Assembly: GCF_900177425.1 (NCBI RefSeq)
Contig: NZ_LT840184.1
Coordinates: forward strand, 6,388,086 to 6,452,085
Direction of reading: 5' to 3'
Source of the DNA: Paenibacillus uliginis N3/975
Lineage (GTDB): Bacteria; Bacillota; Bacilli; Paenibacillales; Paenibacillaceae
DNA: 64,000 bases
Shown here piece after piece: positions 25,380 through 33,546 of this stretch. The position numbers were made by a program, and so were the translations under genes. Each line of letters opens with the position of its first letter. The first letter of the stretch is position 1. The notes below the pieces were generated by a model. That model saw only the letters and a list, made by a program, of their open reading frames with translations, was not told where the DNA came from and did no database searches.

Positions 25380-25395
25380 TAGTAAACGTTTACTA
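25380..25395. promoter_or_regulatory. LacI-type operator 2
   Basis: Perfect 16-bp palindrome TAGTAAACGTTTACTA, 16 bp before the regulator's start codon. Same core as operators 1 and 3. Confidence 0.8.
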
Positions 25396-25410
25396 TGGAG
25401 AGGTGGTTTT

Positions 25411-26415
25411 ATGGCGGCTACTATTAAGGACATTGCACGGGTTGCGGGTGTTTCCATAGCGACTGTTTCAAGGGTGATTAACAATCTTGGCGGATACAAT
25501 GAGGAAACCGAGAAAAAAGTTCTGGCCGTTGCCAAAGCATTAGAATATAGAAAAAATGAAAATGCTAGAAGTTTGGTGCAGAAGTCGACTAAGACAATCG
25601 GTGTAATTATGCCAGAGGTCACTACAGCATTTTATGGTGACATTATAAAAGGGATAGAGGATGTTTCTTACGAGCATGGGTACAGTGTTATATTAACTCA
25701 TGCCGGTATGAGTGGTGCCCGAATCCATGAGAGTATGAATCTGATGGGCGAACGAAGAGTAGATGGGCTCATTATTGTTTCTGTTGAACTCCACGAGGCA
25801 GAGATCGAATCTTTGTCATCTCTGGGTATACTCTTTATCTTGCTCTCTACCAAAACCAATCGAGAAGATACGCCTTATATTAAAGTTGATGATTTTAGTG
25901 CGGCGTATACAGCAGTCAATTATCTTATTGAGAATAACCATCGAATCATAGGTATGGCAGGGGCTAATCCTGATGATTCTATAGCGGGTTCCCCAAGAAT
26001 TAATGGCTATATTCAAGCACTGCAAGATCATAGCATAAAGGTAGACTTAAATCTTATTAAGGCAGGGGATTTTAGCTTTGAATCAGGAAAAAAAGCCATG
26101 CAGGAGTTTATTGAACATCATGCAGAGGTTACGGCTGTGTTCTGCGCAAGTGATGAGGCTGCATTAGGTATCATTTCGACTTGTTTTGAAAATGACCTTC
26201 AAGTACCAAAGGATATTTCAGTCGTTGGCTATGATAATTCCAAGGTTTCACATATGTCGATTCCTCCCCTTACAACAGTAGCACAGCCTTTATACGAAAT
26301 GGGGAGAGAAGGCTGCTTGAGCTTGATTGCCTCTATCCAAAATAAAATCAAGATTGAGTCCAAAGTTATTCCACATGAATTAGTTATACGCAAGTCAGTA
26401 AAAAAATTATCTTAA
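25411..26415 (+). CDS. LacI-family repressor of the oligo-1,6-glucosidase gene
   Basis: A 334-residue regulator from ATG 25411 behind GGAGAGGTGG. Residues 1-50 are the LacI helix-turn-helix and hinge (TIKDIARVAGVSIATVSRVIN); the remainder is the periplasmic-binding-protein-like fold that binds a sugar effector. Three CGTTTA-centred palindromes, two before this gene and one before the glucosidase gene, indicate that it controls both. The close match of the sites to CcpA boxes (TGWNANCGNTNWCA) is partial, so CcpA cross-talk is possible. The effector is likely an isomaltose-type sugar. Confidence 0.9.
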   Translation: MAATIKDIARVAGVSIATVSRVINNLGGYNEETEKKVLAVAKALEYRKNENARSLVQKSTKTIGVIMPEVTTAFYGDIIKGIEDVSYEHGYSVILTHAGMSGARIHESMNLMGERRVDGLIIVSVELHEAEIESLSSLGILFILLSTKTNREDTPYIKVDDFSAAYTAVNYLIENNHRIIGMAGANPDDSIAGSPRINGYIQALQDHSIKVDLNLIKAGDFSFESGKKAMQEFIEHHAEVTAVFCASDEAALGIISTCFENDLQVPKDISVVGYDNSKVSHMSIPPLTTVAQPLYEMGREGCLSLIASIQNKIKIESKVIPHELVIRKSVKKLS

Positions 26416-26438
26416 AGCGAGATAATTTTTTGTGCATT

Positions 26439-26454
26439 ACGTAAACGTTTACGT
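26439..26454. promoter_or_regulatory. LacI-type operator 3, before the glucosidase gene
   Basis: Perfect 16-bp palindrome ACGTAAACGTTTACGT in the 86-bp gap between regulator and glucosidase genes. It could act as a roadblock on the regulator transcript or control a local promoter. Confidence 0.78.
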
Positions 26455-26501
26455 TGCATTTATACCCTTCAAAATTTAGCTAGAAGTGGAGTGAAAGTAT
26501 T

Positions 26502-28163
26502 ATGGAAGCAATGAAAGAAAAGAGAGAAGCTATAACCAGAGAAAAAGATGTAAAGTGGTGGCAGACGGCTGTAGTCTATCAAATCTACCCGCGAAGCTTT
26601 CAGGATAGTGATGGAGATGGGATCGGTGATTTGAGAGGAATCATAAACCGGATTGACTACTTGAAATTGTTAGGGATTACTGCTATTTGGTTATCACCCG
26701 TCTATAAATCTCCTAATGATGACAATGGTTATGATATTAGTGATTACCAAGACATTATGGATGAATTCGGTACGATGGATGATATGGAAGAATTGATTGC
26801 TAAGGCGAATGAGGGCGGCATCAAAATCATTATGGACCTAGTCGTTAATCATACATCAGATGAGCACAAATGGTTTATTGAAGCTAAAAAAAGTCGGGAT
26901 AATGAATATCGAGATTACTATGTTTGGCGTGATCCAGTAAATGGGGACGTTCCTAATGGTCTAGGTTCTATATTTAGTGGTTCTGCTTGGGAATTGGATG
27001 AAGCAAGCGGCCAGTATTACTTGCATTTATTCAGCAGACGCCAACCAGATTTGAATTGGGAGAACGAAAAAGTTCGCCAAGAGGTCTACGATATGATGAA
27101 TTTTTGGTTAGATAAAGGTGTAGGCGGCTTCCGTATGGACGTTATCGATTTGATCGGTAAAATTCCGGATAAAGAAATTACGGGTAACGGACCAAATCTG
27201 CATGAATATCTGCAAGAAATGAACCAAAAAACGTTCGGTTCTCATGATGTCCTTACTGTAGGCGAAACTTGGGGAGCAACACCAGAAATTGCGAAACTAT
27301 ATTCTGATCCAGCACGAAATGAGCTATCTATGGTGTTCCAATTTGAGCATGTAAGTTTAGACCAGCAAGAAGGCAAAGATAAATGGGATCTAAAACCTTT
27401 GAATATTGCGGAATTAAAAAAGGTTTTAGTGAAGTGGCAAACATCGTTGGGTGATCAAGGGTGGAATAGTTTATTTTGGAACAACCATGACTTGCCGCGA
27501 ATTGTTTCAAGATGGGGTAATGATAAACAATTTCATGATCAAAGTGCGAAAATGTTTGCCGTTCTCTTACACATGATGAAAGGTACACCTTACATCTATC
27601 AAGGTGAAGAAATTGGAATGACCAATTATCCGGTTTCGAGTATTGATGAAGTAGAAGATATTGAATCTGTGAATATGTATCATGCTCGCTTGGCTAATGG
27701 GTATGCTGTAAGTGATATCATTGAGTCTATTAACGCAAAAGGAAGAGATAACGCTCGTACACCGATGCAATGGGATGGCAGTGACAACGCAGGCTTTACT
27801 ACCGGTACGCCTTGGTTACACGTTAATCAGAACCACACAACCATTAATGTAAAACAAAATATTGAAAATCCAGATTCTATTTTCTATACGTATCAACGTT
27901 TAATCCAGCTGCGTAAAGACAACCCGATTATAGTATGGGGCGAATTTGAACTGATAGAAAGTACTCCTGACGATGTGTTTGCTTACTATCGCTTATATGA
28001 AGGAGAAAAATGGCTCGTTGCTGCGAATATTTCTGAGAAGAAAAATGATTTTTCTGTAGATGAGGAAGTCTTCGAAATCATTATGAGTAACTACAATCGT
28101 ACAGAAATCGATGTCAAACATCTAATGTTAAGACCGTATGAAGTATTTGCGTTAAAGGTATAA
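26502..28163 (+). CDS. malL: GH13 oligo-1,6-glucosidase (MalL-like)
   Basis: A 553-residue cytoplasmic enzyme, the usual length of the family; no signal peptide. The GH13 catalytic triad is visible: nucleophile D213 (GFRMDVID), acid/base E255 (VGETWG) and D330 (NNHDLPR). The residue after the nucleophile is Val214; in this subfamily Val there goes with alpha-1,6 preference, Thr or Ala with alpha-1,4. The calcium-site and QPDLNWEN motifs are also intact. It should hydrolyse isomaltose and short isomalto-oligosaccharides to glucose. Regulated by the adjacent LacI protein. No sugar transporter gene is adjacent. Confidence 0.9.
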   Translation: MEAMKEKREAITREKDVKWWQTAVVYQIYPRSFQDSDGDGIGDLRGIINRIDYLKLLGITAIWLSPVYKSPNDDNGYDISDYQDIMDEFGTMDDMEELIAKANEGGIKIIMDLVVNHTSDEHKWFIEAKKSRDNEYRDYYVWRDPVNGDVPNGLGSIFSGSAWELDEASGQYYLHLFSRRQPDLNWENEKVRQEVYDMMNFWLDKGVGGFRMDVIDLIGKIPDKEITGNGPNLHEYLQEMNQKTFGSHDVLTVGETWGATPEIAKLYSDPARNELSMVFQFEHVSLDQQEGKDKWDLKPLNIAELKKVLVKWQTSLGDQGWNSLFWNNHDLPRIVSRWGNDKQFHDQSAKMFAVLLHMMKGTPYIYQGEEIGMTNYPVSSIDEVEDIESVNMYHARLANGYAVSDIIESINAKGRDNARTPMQWDGSDNAGFTTGTPWLHVNQNHTTINVKQNIENPDSIFYTYQRLIQLRKDNPIIVWGEFELIESTPDDVFAYYRLYEGEKWLVAANISEKKNDFSVDEEVFEIIMSNYNRTEIDVKHLMLRPYEVFALKV

Positions 28164-28170
28164 ATGTTAA

Positions 28171-28200
28171 GGCTCACACGCTTTTTGTGTGAGCTTTTTT
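28171..28200 (+). terminator. Rho-independent terminator of the glucosidase gene
   Basis: GCTCACAC-GCTTTTT-GTGTGAGC followed by TTTTTT; its end touches the stop codon of the converging HEPN-like gene. Confidence 0.88.
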
Positions 28201-28592
28201 CATAAGTAGATCTTCATCCTCCTACATAATTCCTTTAGGATTTGTTCTGTTTTTTCTATTAACCGATCCAGTTCTTTTTCCTTCACGATCTCTAAGCTTT
28301 GCCCATCTTCATGAATGATATAATTCAACTTGCCAACAAACACCACGATTTCAAGCCCGGGATTATAGTCCGTGTGCAATAGATGTAAAAGATCAACCAG
28401 TACCAGATCGGAGTTGGGCAGTGTCTTGTTCTCATAAATATATAGAGTTCGGATCATGGCAATGAGCGCCGAATGACAAAGGAAGAGTGAGGTTTTGAAC
28501 TGATTATGATTTCTCATGATATGGGCCAACTTCATATGATATAGAGCGAGTTGATAATAATCATTTGTTCTATGAAGTATTCTATCCTCCAT
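28200..28592 (-). CDS. HEPN-like all-helical small protein, divergent from an XRE regulator
   Basis: A 130-residue soluble protein from ATG 28592 behind a strong AGGAGG. It appears all helical. The segment SLFLCHSALIAMIRTLYIYE, followed by LPNSDLVLVDLLHLL, has the spacing of HEPN folds (a helix with small residues, then 'p.t..L..Ll..l'), but the RNase motif R-x4-6-H of toxin-type HEPN proteins is absent, so I do not call it a nuclease. It is divergent from an XRE regulator across a 139-bp AT-rich promoter region. The pairing suggests a regulator/partner unit. Confidence 0.55.
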   Translation of the reverse strand: MEDRILHRTNDYYQLALYHMKLAHIMRNHNQFKTSLFLCHSALIAMIRTLYIYENKTLPNSDLVLVDLLHLLHTDYNPGLEIVVFVGKLNYIIHEDGQSLEIVKEKELDRLIEKTEQILKELCRRMKIYL

Positions 28593-28666
28593 GGCTGTTG
28601 CCTCCTAATGGAAAAAGGAATGTTACACATATTATAATACTTATAAATATTAAATTAAATAATAAT

Positions 28667-28678
28667 ATTTATTGTTTG
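28667..28678. promoter_or_regulatory. ATTTATTGTTTG element before the XRE gene
   Basis: Almost the same 12-mer (ATTTATAGTTTG, 52282-52293) occurs at a similar distance from the start of the related XRE gene at 52341. It may be a shared operator. Confidence 0.4.
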
Positions 28679-28731
28679 GTGTTTACCTTTATGAAACTTG
28701 TCTACACTTTGGACATGGAGAGGTGAATGCC

Positions 28732-29085
28732 GTGAAGGATAAGGAAGTATTGAAGCTCGTAGGAACCCGAATTCGTGCTCTGCGCAGGGAAAGAGGATTG
28801 TCTCAGGAGGCTCTTGGTGAGAAGGGTGGATTTCATTTTTCATACATCGGGCAGATTGAACGTGGGGAGAAGAATGTATCCTTAATAAATTTGCAGAAGA
28901 TTGCTGGGGCTCTAGAGGTCAATTTGATGCAGTTATTTGCCTATGTGAATGAGGATTTTATGGTGACCTCTACGGAGAGCGATATTCAAGATATCGTCAG
29001 CTTACTTCGCGAAGCCAATGATGAGAAGCTGCGGCTGGCTAAAAATGTGCTGAGAGAAATCTTAAAGGGCAACGCTTCTACATAG
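28732..29085 (+). CDS. XRE-family regulator (paralogue of the one at 52341)
   Basis: About 117 residues from GTG 28732 (RBS GGAGAGGTG); the longer frame from 28672 lacks a ribosome binding site. HTH at about 8-62 with RIRALRRERGLSQEALGEKG and SYIGQIERGEKNVSLINLQ, a group that also contains many Paenibacillus phage-like and SinR-like regulators. The C-terminal helix (ESDIQDIVSLLREANDEKLR) is likely for dimerisation. It is divergent from the HEPN-like gene and probably regulates it. Confidence 0.85.
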   Translation: MKDKEVLKLVGTRIRALRRERGLSQEALGEKGGFHFSYIGQIERGEKNVSLINLQKIAGALEVNLMQLFAYVNEDFMVTSTESDIQDIVSLLREANDEKLRLAKNVLREILKGNAST

Positions 29086-29441
29086 ATTATGATCCGACGA
29101 TTTGACTATTTTATAGCTCCATACTCCATTTGAATCAGATTCATATTAAAAGGCCAAAGCATGGCCGCTACCCGATCATTCAGAGGCGTGTACCCGATTT
29201 CAGGGGATGACTGCCTCTTTTTTGCGTTTGTTTGAGTGCTTGAAATTGTTAATTCATAAGGAAAATTTGCATCGTAAGTATTAAAGAGTATATAGTGTTC
29301 GAATTTGAAGGTAGAGATCACTGTGTTAAAGTTGCGGACCTGCTGCCCATATGACACTGTCATACCAAGTGGCTGACGGCTGTGAATATCGTCTGTTTCT
29401 GTTCAGGGATAAGATAAAAGTACGAATGAACGGAGGGGATA
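29086..29441. other. Intergenic stretch with a possible terminator
   Basis: Holds a hairpin at 29182-29223 (AGAGGC...GCCTCT with an inner imperfect stem) followed by TTTTTTG, probably the end of the XRE transcript. No gene with a ribosome binding site is visible on either strand. Confidence 0.55.
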
Positions 29442-30566
29442 ATGATCGTTATGAAAGGGACCGGCAGCAGGTTACGCTTGTTGGACATTTTGAGGGGCTT
29501 TGCGGTATTGGGAACGCTGGGCACGAATATATGGATTTTTGCTCATATGGGTGACTTGAATTATATTTTCACCTTTATTGACAATGAATGGTGGACCTCC
29601 ATTCAAGACTTCGTAAGAGTGTTCGTCCTGTTTCTGGTCAATGGCAAGCTTCTCGGCTTGTTGACCATTATGTTCGGGGTCGGACTGGAGATGAAGTATC
29701 AGCAGGCATTAAAAAGAGGAAACGCATGGCCCGGCATGTATATGTGGACATCTGTTATCCTTTTGACAGAGGGATTCATTCATTTCACACTAGTCATGGA
29801 ATATGACATTCTCATGAGCTACGGCATCACGGCTATTATTACTGCTTTCATTATAAAAGGCGGAGACCGCGCCATTCGCAGAACGATGAAGATCATCGGT
29901 GGATTGCATGGGGCGGTTATGCTGCTCATTTTAATCTTCTTTACCTATCTTGCCGTAACAGGTGGCAATATTTCTTTAGGCGATATGAAGGAGACTGTAT
30001 TGTTATATACGGAGGGTAATTGGTTTCAGCAGGTAGCGTACAGGTTGGGGAATTTTATGATACTGCGCACTGAGGTTCTATTTGTAATCCCGATGAACAT
30101 TTTTCTGTTCCTGCTGGGCATACGTATAATGAGGTCGGGGGTCTTTGCTCCTGATGAGAATGGCAAGAAAAAACGGAAGAAGCTTTTTCACATTGGATTT
30201 TGCGTAGGCCTTCCGCTTAATTTACTTATTTTCATACCCGGTGGATATTTTGATTTGCCTGTGCGCTATTTATTTGCACCAATCCTTGCTATCGGATATA
30301 TCGGGTTGATCGCCAAGCTGGTAGAAGCCAATGAGAAGTTATGGCTGTGGAGCAAGCTTGAACAAGTAGGCAAAATGTCGCTCAGCTGTTATGTGATGCA
30401 AAATGTCATTTCTGCAGTCATTTTTTATGGATGGGGCTTCAGATTGGGCGGCAGAGTGGATTCGGTCACCATCGTATTGATCTGGCTCGTGATATGCTAT
30501 TTCCAAATCATTTTTGCTTCCATATGGCTGAAGCAATTCAAGTATGGTCCAATGGAAGCAGCGTGA
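29442..30566 (+). CDS. DUF418 (YeiB-family) membrane protein
   Basis: A 374-residue polytopic membrane protein; ATG 29442 lies a few bases after CGGAGGGG. It begins with the hallmark RLRLLDILRGFAVLGTLGTNI of DUF418/YeiB and DUF1624-type proteins, and has about ten membrane helices ending in the FxxxWLKxFKYGPMEA C-terminal signature. Related families include heparan/acyl transferases of the acyltransferase-3 superfamily, so an envelope acylation or transport role is possible, but its function is not established. The DesK/DesR-like genes follow 68 bp downstream on the same strand. Confidence 0.85.
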   Translation: MIVMKGTGSRLRLLDILRGFAVLGTLGTNIWIFAHMGDLNYIFTFIDNEWWTSIQDFVRVFVLFLVNGKLLGLLTIMFGVGLEMKYQQALKRGNAWPGMYMWTSVILLTEGFIHFTLVMEYDILMSYGITAIITAFIIKGGDRAIRRTMKIIGGLHGAVMLLILIFFTYLAVTGGNISLGDMKETVLLYTEGNWFQQVAYRLGNFMILRTEVLFVIPMNIFLFLLGIRIMRSGVFAPDENGKKKRKKLFHIGFCVGLPLNLLIFIPGGYFDLPVRYLFAPILAIGYIGLIAKLVEANEKLWLWSKLEQVGKMSLSCYVMQNVISAVIFYGWGFRLGGRVDSVTIVLIWLVICYFQIIFASIWLKQFKYGPMEAA

Positions 30567-30634
30567 AGATTCACCTCAAGTCTCATAAGTAAATCAGTAA
30601 CGAAAGAGATGAACAAATAAGGTGTGTATGAACG

Positions 30635-31747
30635 ATGAAAAGAAAAATATATCCCCTAGAGCATATTGAAAAATATCTTATGATTGATGTATTTGTCATT
30701 ATAGTTTTAGTTTTTAACGTGTTCTTTAAAAAAGACACCATCCATTGGGGGATCAAGGTAGGATTTCTTTTGTTGTTCGTGGCATCTTATTATGTTGGAC
30801 TATGGTATCGGGACTGGCGGTTGCTTGTGGCCAGTCTCGTTGGCTTCTCATTGCTTTTAACTTTTGGCATTTACGCAGGCAATTGGGTCTTGCTATACGG
30901 CTTTGTATTTGCTGATTTGCTTGGCAGAGCCCATCGGATGGCGATTATGATCGTCGGGATGGCTGGAATTATAGCGATGTTTGTGCTGTTCAGTTGGATT
31001 AATGCGGGAAGTCCTTTTGCGTTTATTTCAACATTGGAACTTCTGTTTATGGTTGCCCAGCTTGTAGTGCCTGTTGTGGTGTATACGAGAGGAAAGGCGA
31101 ATATCTTGAAGGAAAAGCTGGCGGTCGCCAATGCCCAGCTTGAGCGATATATTCAGGAGGAGGAACGAAATCGGATTGCTAGGGATCTCCATGATACGCT
31201 CGGTCAGACCTTAACGATGATCAAATTGAAAAGTGAGCTAACGATGAGATTGGTGGAGAAAAACCCGGAAAAGGCGAAACATGAGCTGCATGATATTTTG
31301 AACACTTCACGTTATGCGTTAAAGCAGGTGAGGGAGCTCGTCACCGACATGAAATTTATTTCCCTTAAGAAGGAAATGGAACTTTCAAAGGATATTTTAC
31401 AAAATGCTGGAATTGAATTAGTCGTGAAGGATGAGGGGGCCATGCTCCCCTTGTCGAATGTGGCCGAAACGATGCTGGCACTTTCCGTTAGAGAAGCCAT
31501 TACCAACATCATTAAACATAGCTTAGCCGACCAGTGTACAATCACACCATACGTTGAGACGGAGTATTACTGTATCCAAGTGAGCGATAACGGGCATGGA
31601 AACTTGAGACAGGGAGAAGGAAACGGCTTGCACACGATGAAGGAAAGAATGACGATGCTGCAGGGAGATATGTATATGATGGCAAGTCCGGGCCAAGGAA
31701 CGGTTATTACGCTTAAGGTACCACTGATAAGCAACGGGAGGGTGTAG
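30635..31747 (+). CDS. DesK/YvfT-type sensor histidine kinase
   Basis: A 370-residue membrane kinase. Five or six short membrane helices in the first 155 residues with almost no outer loops, as in DesK, which senses membrane state rather than a soluble ligand. Then a coiled stretch, HisKA_3 with H186 (RIARDLHDTLGQTLTMIK) and a short HATPase domain (REAITNIIKHS; VSDNGHGNLRQGEGNGLHTMKER). The regulator gene starts five bases after its stop. In Bacillus the DesK-DesR pair controls a lipid desaturase; here the neighbour upstream is a DUF418 protein instead. Confidence 0.88.
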   Translation: MKRKIYPLEHIEKYLMIDVFVIIVLVFNVFFKKDTIHWGIKVGFLLLFVASYYVGLWYRDWRLLVASLVGFSLLLTFGIYAGNWVLLYGFVFADLLGRAHRMAIMIVGMAGIIAMFVLFSWINAGSPFAFISTLELLFMVAQLVVPVVVYTRGKANILKEKLAVANAQLERYIQEEERNRIARDLHDTLGQTLTMIKLKSELTMRLVEKNPEKAKHELHDILNTSRYALKQVRELVTDMKFISLKKEMELSKDILQNAGIELVVKDEGAMLPLSNVAETMLALSVREAITNIIKHSLADQCTITPYVETEYYCIQVSDNGHGNLRQGEGNGLHTMKERMTMLQGDMYMMASPGQGTVITLKVPLISNGRV

Positions 31748-31751
31748 CGAG

Positions 31752-32360
31752 GTGATACGTATAGTCATCGCAGAAGATCAGAAATTGCTTCGGGGGACGT
31801 TGACAGCGTTGTTATCTATGGAGGAGGATATGGAAATCGTAGCGGAAGCAGAGAATGGACAGGCGGCATGGGAAGCTATTGGTCATTATGAGCCGGATGT
31901 GTGCTTGCTCGACATCGAGATCCCTTTCCTTTCAGGACTTGAAATTGCAGAGAGACTCAGACAAGAAGGACGCTCCACAAAAATCATCATCGTAACGACA
32001 TTCGCTCGCCCCGGTTTCTTGCAAAAAGCAATGGAATTAAAGGTAGAAGGCTATTTATTAAAAGATGAACCGATTGATTTCTTAATCCAATCCATCCGCA
32101 AGGTAATGGCTGGTGAGCGAGTGATTAGCACCGACTTGGCGGCGGTTCTTTTCCTTAGGGAAGAAAATCCGCTAACCGAACGCGAAACGGATGTATTGCG
32201 ATTGTCCAAGTCTGGACTGTCGACCAAGGAAATAGCCAAGCAATTATTTCTGACGGAGGGGACCGTCCGGAATTACTTGTCTATCGCCATTCAAAAGCTA
32301 GGGGTGCAGACCAGGCAGCAGGCGACTGAAAAAGCGAATGAGCGCGGGTGGATTTCGTAA
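31752..32360 (+). CDS. DesR/YvfU-type NarL-family response regulator
   Basis: A 202-residue regulator starting at GTG 31752. Receiver with ED at 8-9, phosphorylated D54 (DVCLLDIEIPF) and K104 region (GYLLKDEP); LuxR-type HTH at about 138-200 (LTERETDVLRLSKSGLSTKEI and VRNYLSIAIQKLGVQTRQQA). Partner of the kinase encoded just upstream. Likely target: an operon with a membrane-lipid or export role; the DUF418 gene upstream is a candidate. Confidence 0.9.
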   Translation: MIRIVIAEDQKLLRGTLTALLSMEEDMEIVAEAENGQAAWEAIGHYEPDVCLLDIEIPFLSGLEIAERLRQEGRSTKIIIVTTFARPGFLQKAMELKVEGYLLKDEPIDFLIQSIRKVMAGERVISTDLAAVLFLREENPLTERETDVLRLSKSGLSTKEIAKQLFLTEGTVRNYLSIAIQKLGVQTRQQATEKANERGWIS

Positions 32361-32466
32361 ACAGGGTAAATATCAGTACTAAAAGGTGCTGCAAGCTCTG
32401 CCATGTTGGAGAGAGCTATGCTGGAAATGGTATAATTGCAAAAAGGCATTAGAGTGGGAGGCATGA

Positions 32467-33378
32467 ATGATGAGAGAGGATCTTTTGGCACAGCTGGATG
32501 AGTGGCATGAAGAAGATGAATTTGAAGAAATCGTAGATGCCGTTATGGAGATTCCTACGGAGGACAGAGATTATGTACTGATCAGTCATTTGGGCAGAGC
32601 GATGAATAATCTCGAACGTTACGAAGAGGCGATTGAACAGTTCTTAACCATTTCAGAAGAGGGTAAGGATGATCCGCTTTGGCATTACCGCATGGGGGTT
32701 GCCTATTATTATTTGGAACAATATGATGATGCCTTAAGAGAATTTGAAATCGCAGATCAATTAGATCCTGAAGATGAGGATACTTTGGAGTTCCTGGATT
32801 GGATTCGGAGTAAAACCGCTCAGAAGACTGCAGAAGAGGCCACTGTGTCTAGTGTCCAGTTTGATACGGACTTCGATTTCACGAACTTTTGGGATGACAG
32901 TGAGCATGCGTTGGAACAATATGTTTCGGATCCCCCCACAGATGAGCTAATTGCTTCCGTGGAAGAGGAACTGGTCTTCAAGTTGCCAGCTTTCTATATT
33001 AATATGATGAAGGTACATAACGGGGGAATTCCCCACAACCGGTGTTTCCCTAAAGGGGAAGCAGTTTGCGGGGCAGAAGACTATATCAGGATTTCAGGTA
33101 TTCTGGGAATTGGACGAGAGAAGAGAAAGTCGCTGTGCGGAGATTTAGGCAGCCGGTCTGTGATTGAGGATGGAGGTTATCCTGAAATCGGTGTGGTGAT
33201 TTGTGATTGTCCTTCGGAGTCTAGGGTGGTGATGCTGGATTACCGTTCATCCGGAAATGACAGCGAACCAGAAGTTGTTCATGTGGATAAAGAGAATAAT
33301 CACAAGATTACCAGCCTTGCCCCAAACTTTGAGGCTTTTATTCGCGGATTGGTGAATGAGGAGATTTACGAGGTTTAA
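32467..33378 (+). CDS. TPR-SUKH (SMI1/KNR4) domain protein
   Basis: A 303-residue soluble acidic protein (ATG 32467 or 32470, RBS GTGGGAGG). Residues about 1-110 are tetratricopeptide-like helices (ALREFEIADQLDPEDEDTLE). Residues about 155-290 form a SUKH domain (DELIASVEEELVFKLPAFYI... VHNGG..., and ICDCPSESRVVMLDYR). SUKH proteins are the immunity partners of many polymorphic toxins, but also occur alone in housekeeping roles. No toxin gene is adjacent, so I would not call it immunity with confidence. Confidence 0.82.
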   Translation: MMREDLLAQLDEWHEEDEFEEIVDAVMEIPTEDRDYVLISHLGRAMNNLERYEEAIEQFLTISEEGKDDPLWHYRMGVAYYYLEQYDDALREFEIADQLDPEDEDTLEFLDWIRSKTAQKTAEEATVSSVQFDTDFDFTNFWDDSEHALEQYVSDPPTDELIASVEEELVFKLPAFYINMMKVHNGGIPHNRCFPKGEAVCGAEDYIRISGILGIGREKRKSLCGDLGSRSVIEDGGYPEIGVVICDCPSESRVVMLDYRSSGNDSEPEVVHVDKENNHKITSLAPNFEAFIRGLVNEEIYEV

Positions 33379-33458
33379 GCAGTAGCATGGCTTATCTAGA
33401 CACCGGCTGGACATATACAGCATCTTGGAAAATGCGGATAGGCGCAGGTCTATCAAAG

Positions 33459-33493
33459 AAACCACTCCAAATTCAAATTAGGAGTGGTTTTAC
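33459..33493 (+). terminator. Terminator between the converging SUKH and AAC genes
   Basis: Perfect ten-base stem AAACCACTCC / GGAGTGGTTT with a 12-base loop; T-rich on the plus side. Confidence 0.8.
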
Positions 33494-33546
33494 TTTATAT
33501 ACCAATATATATCTTATGGTCAAACTGTACTTTATGTTTAGATATA

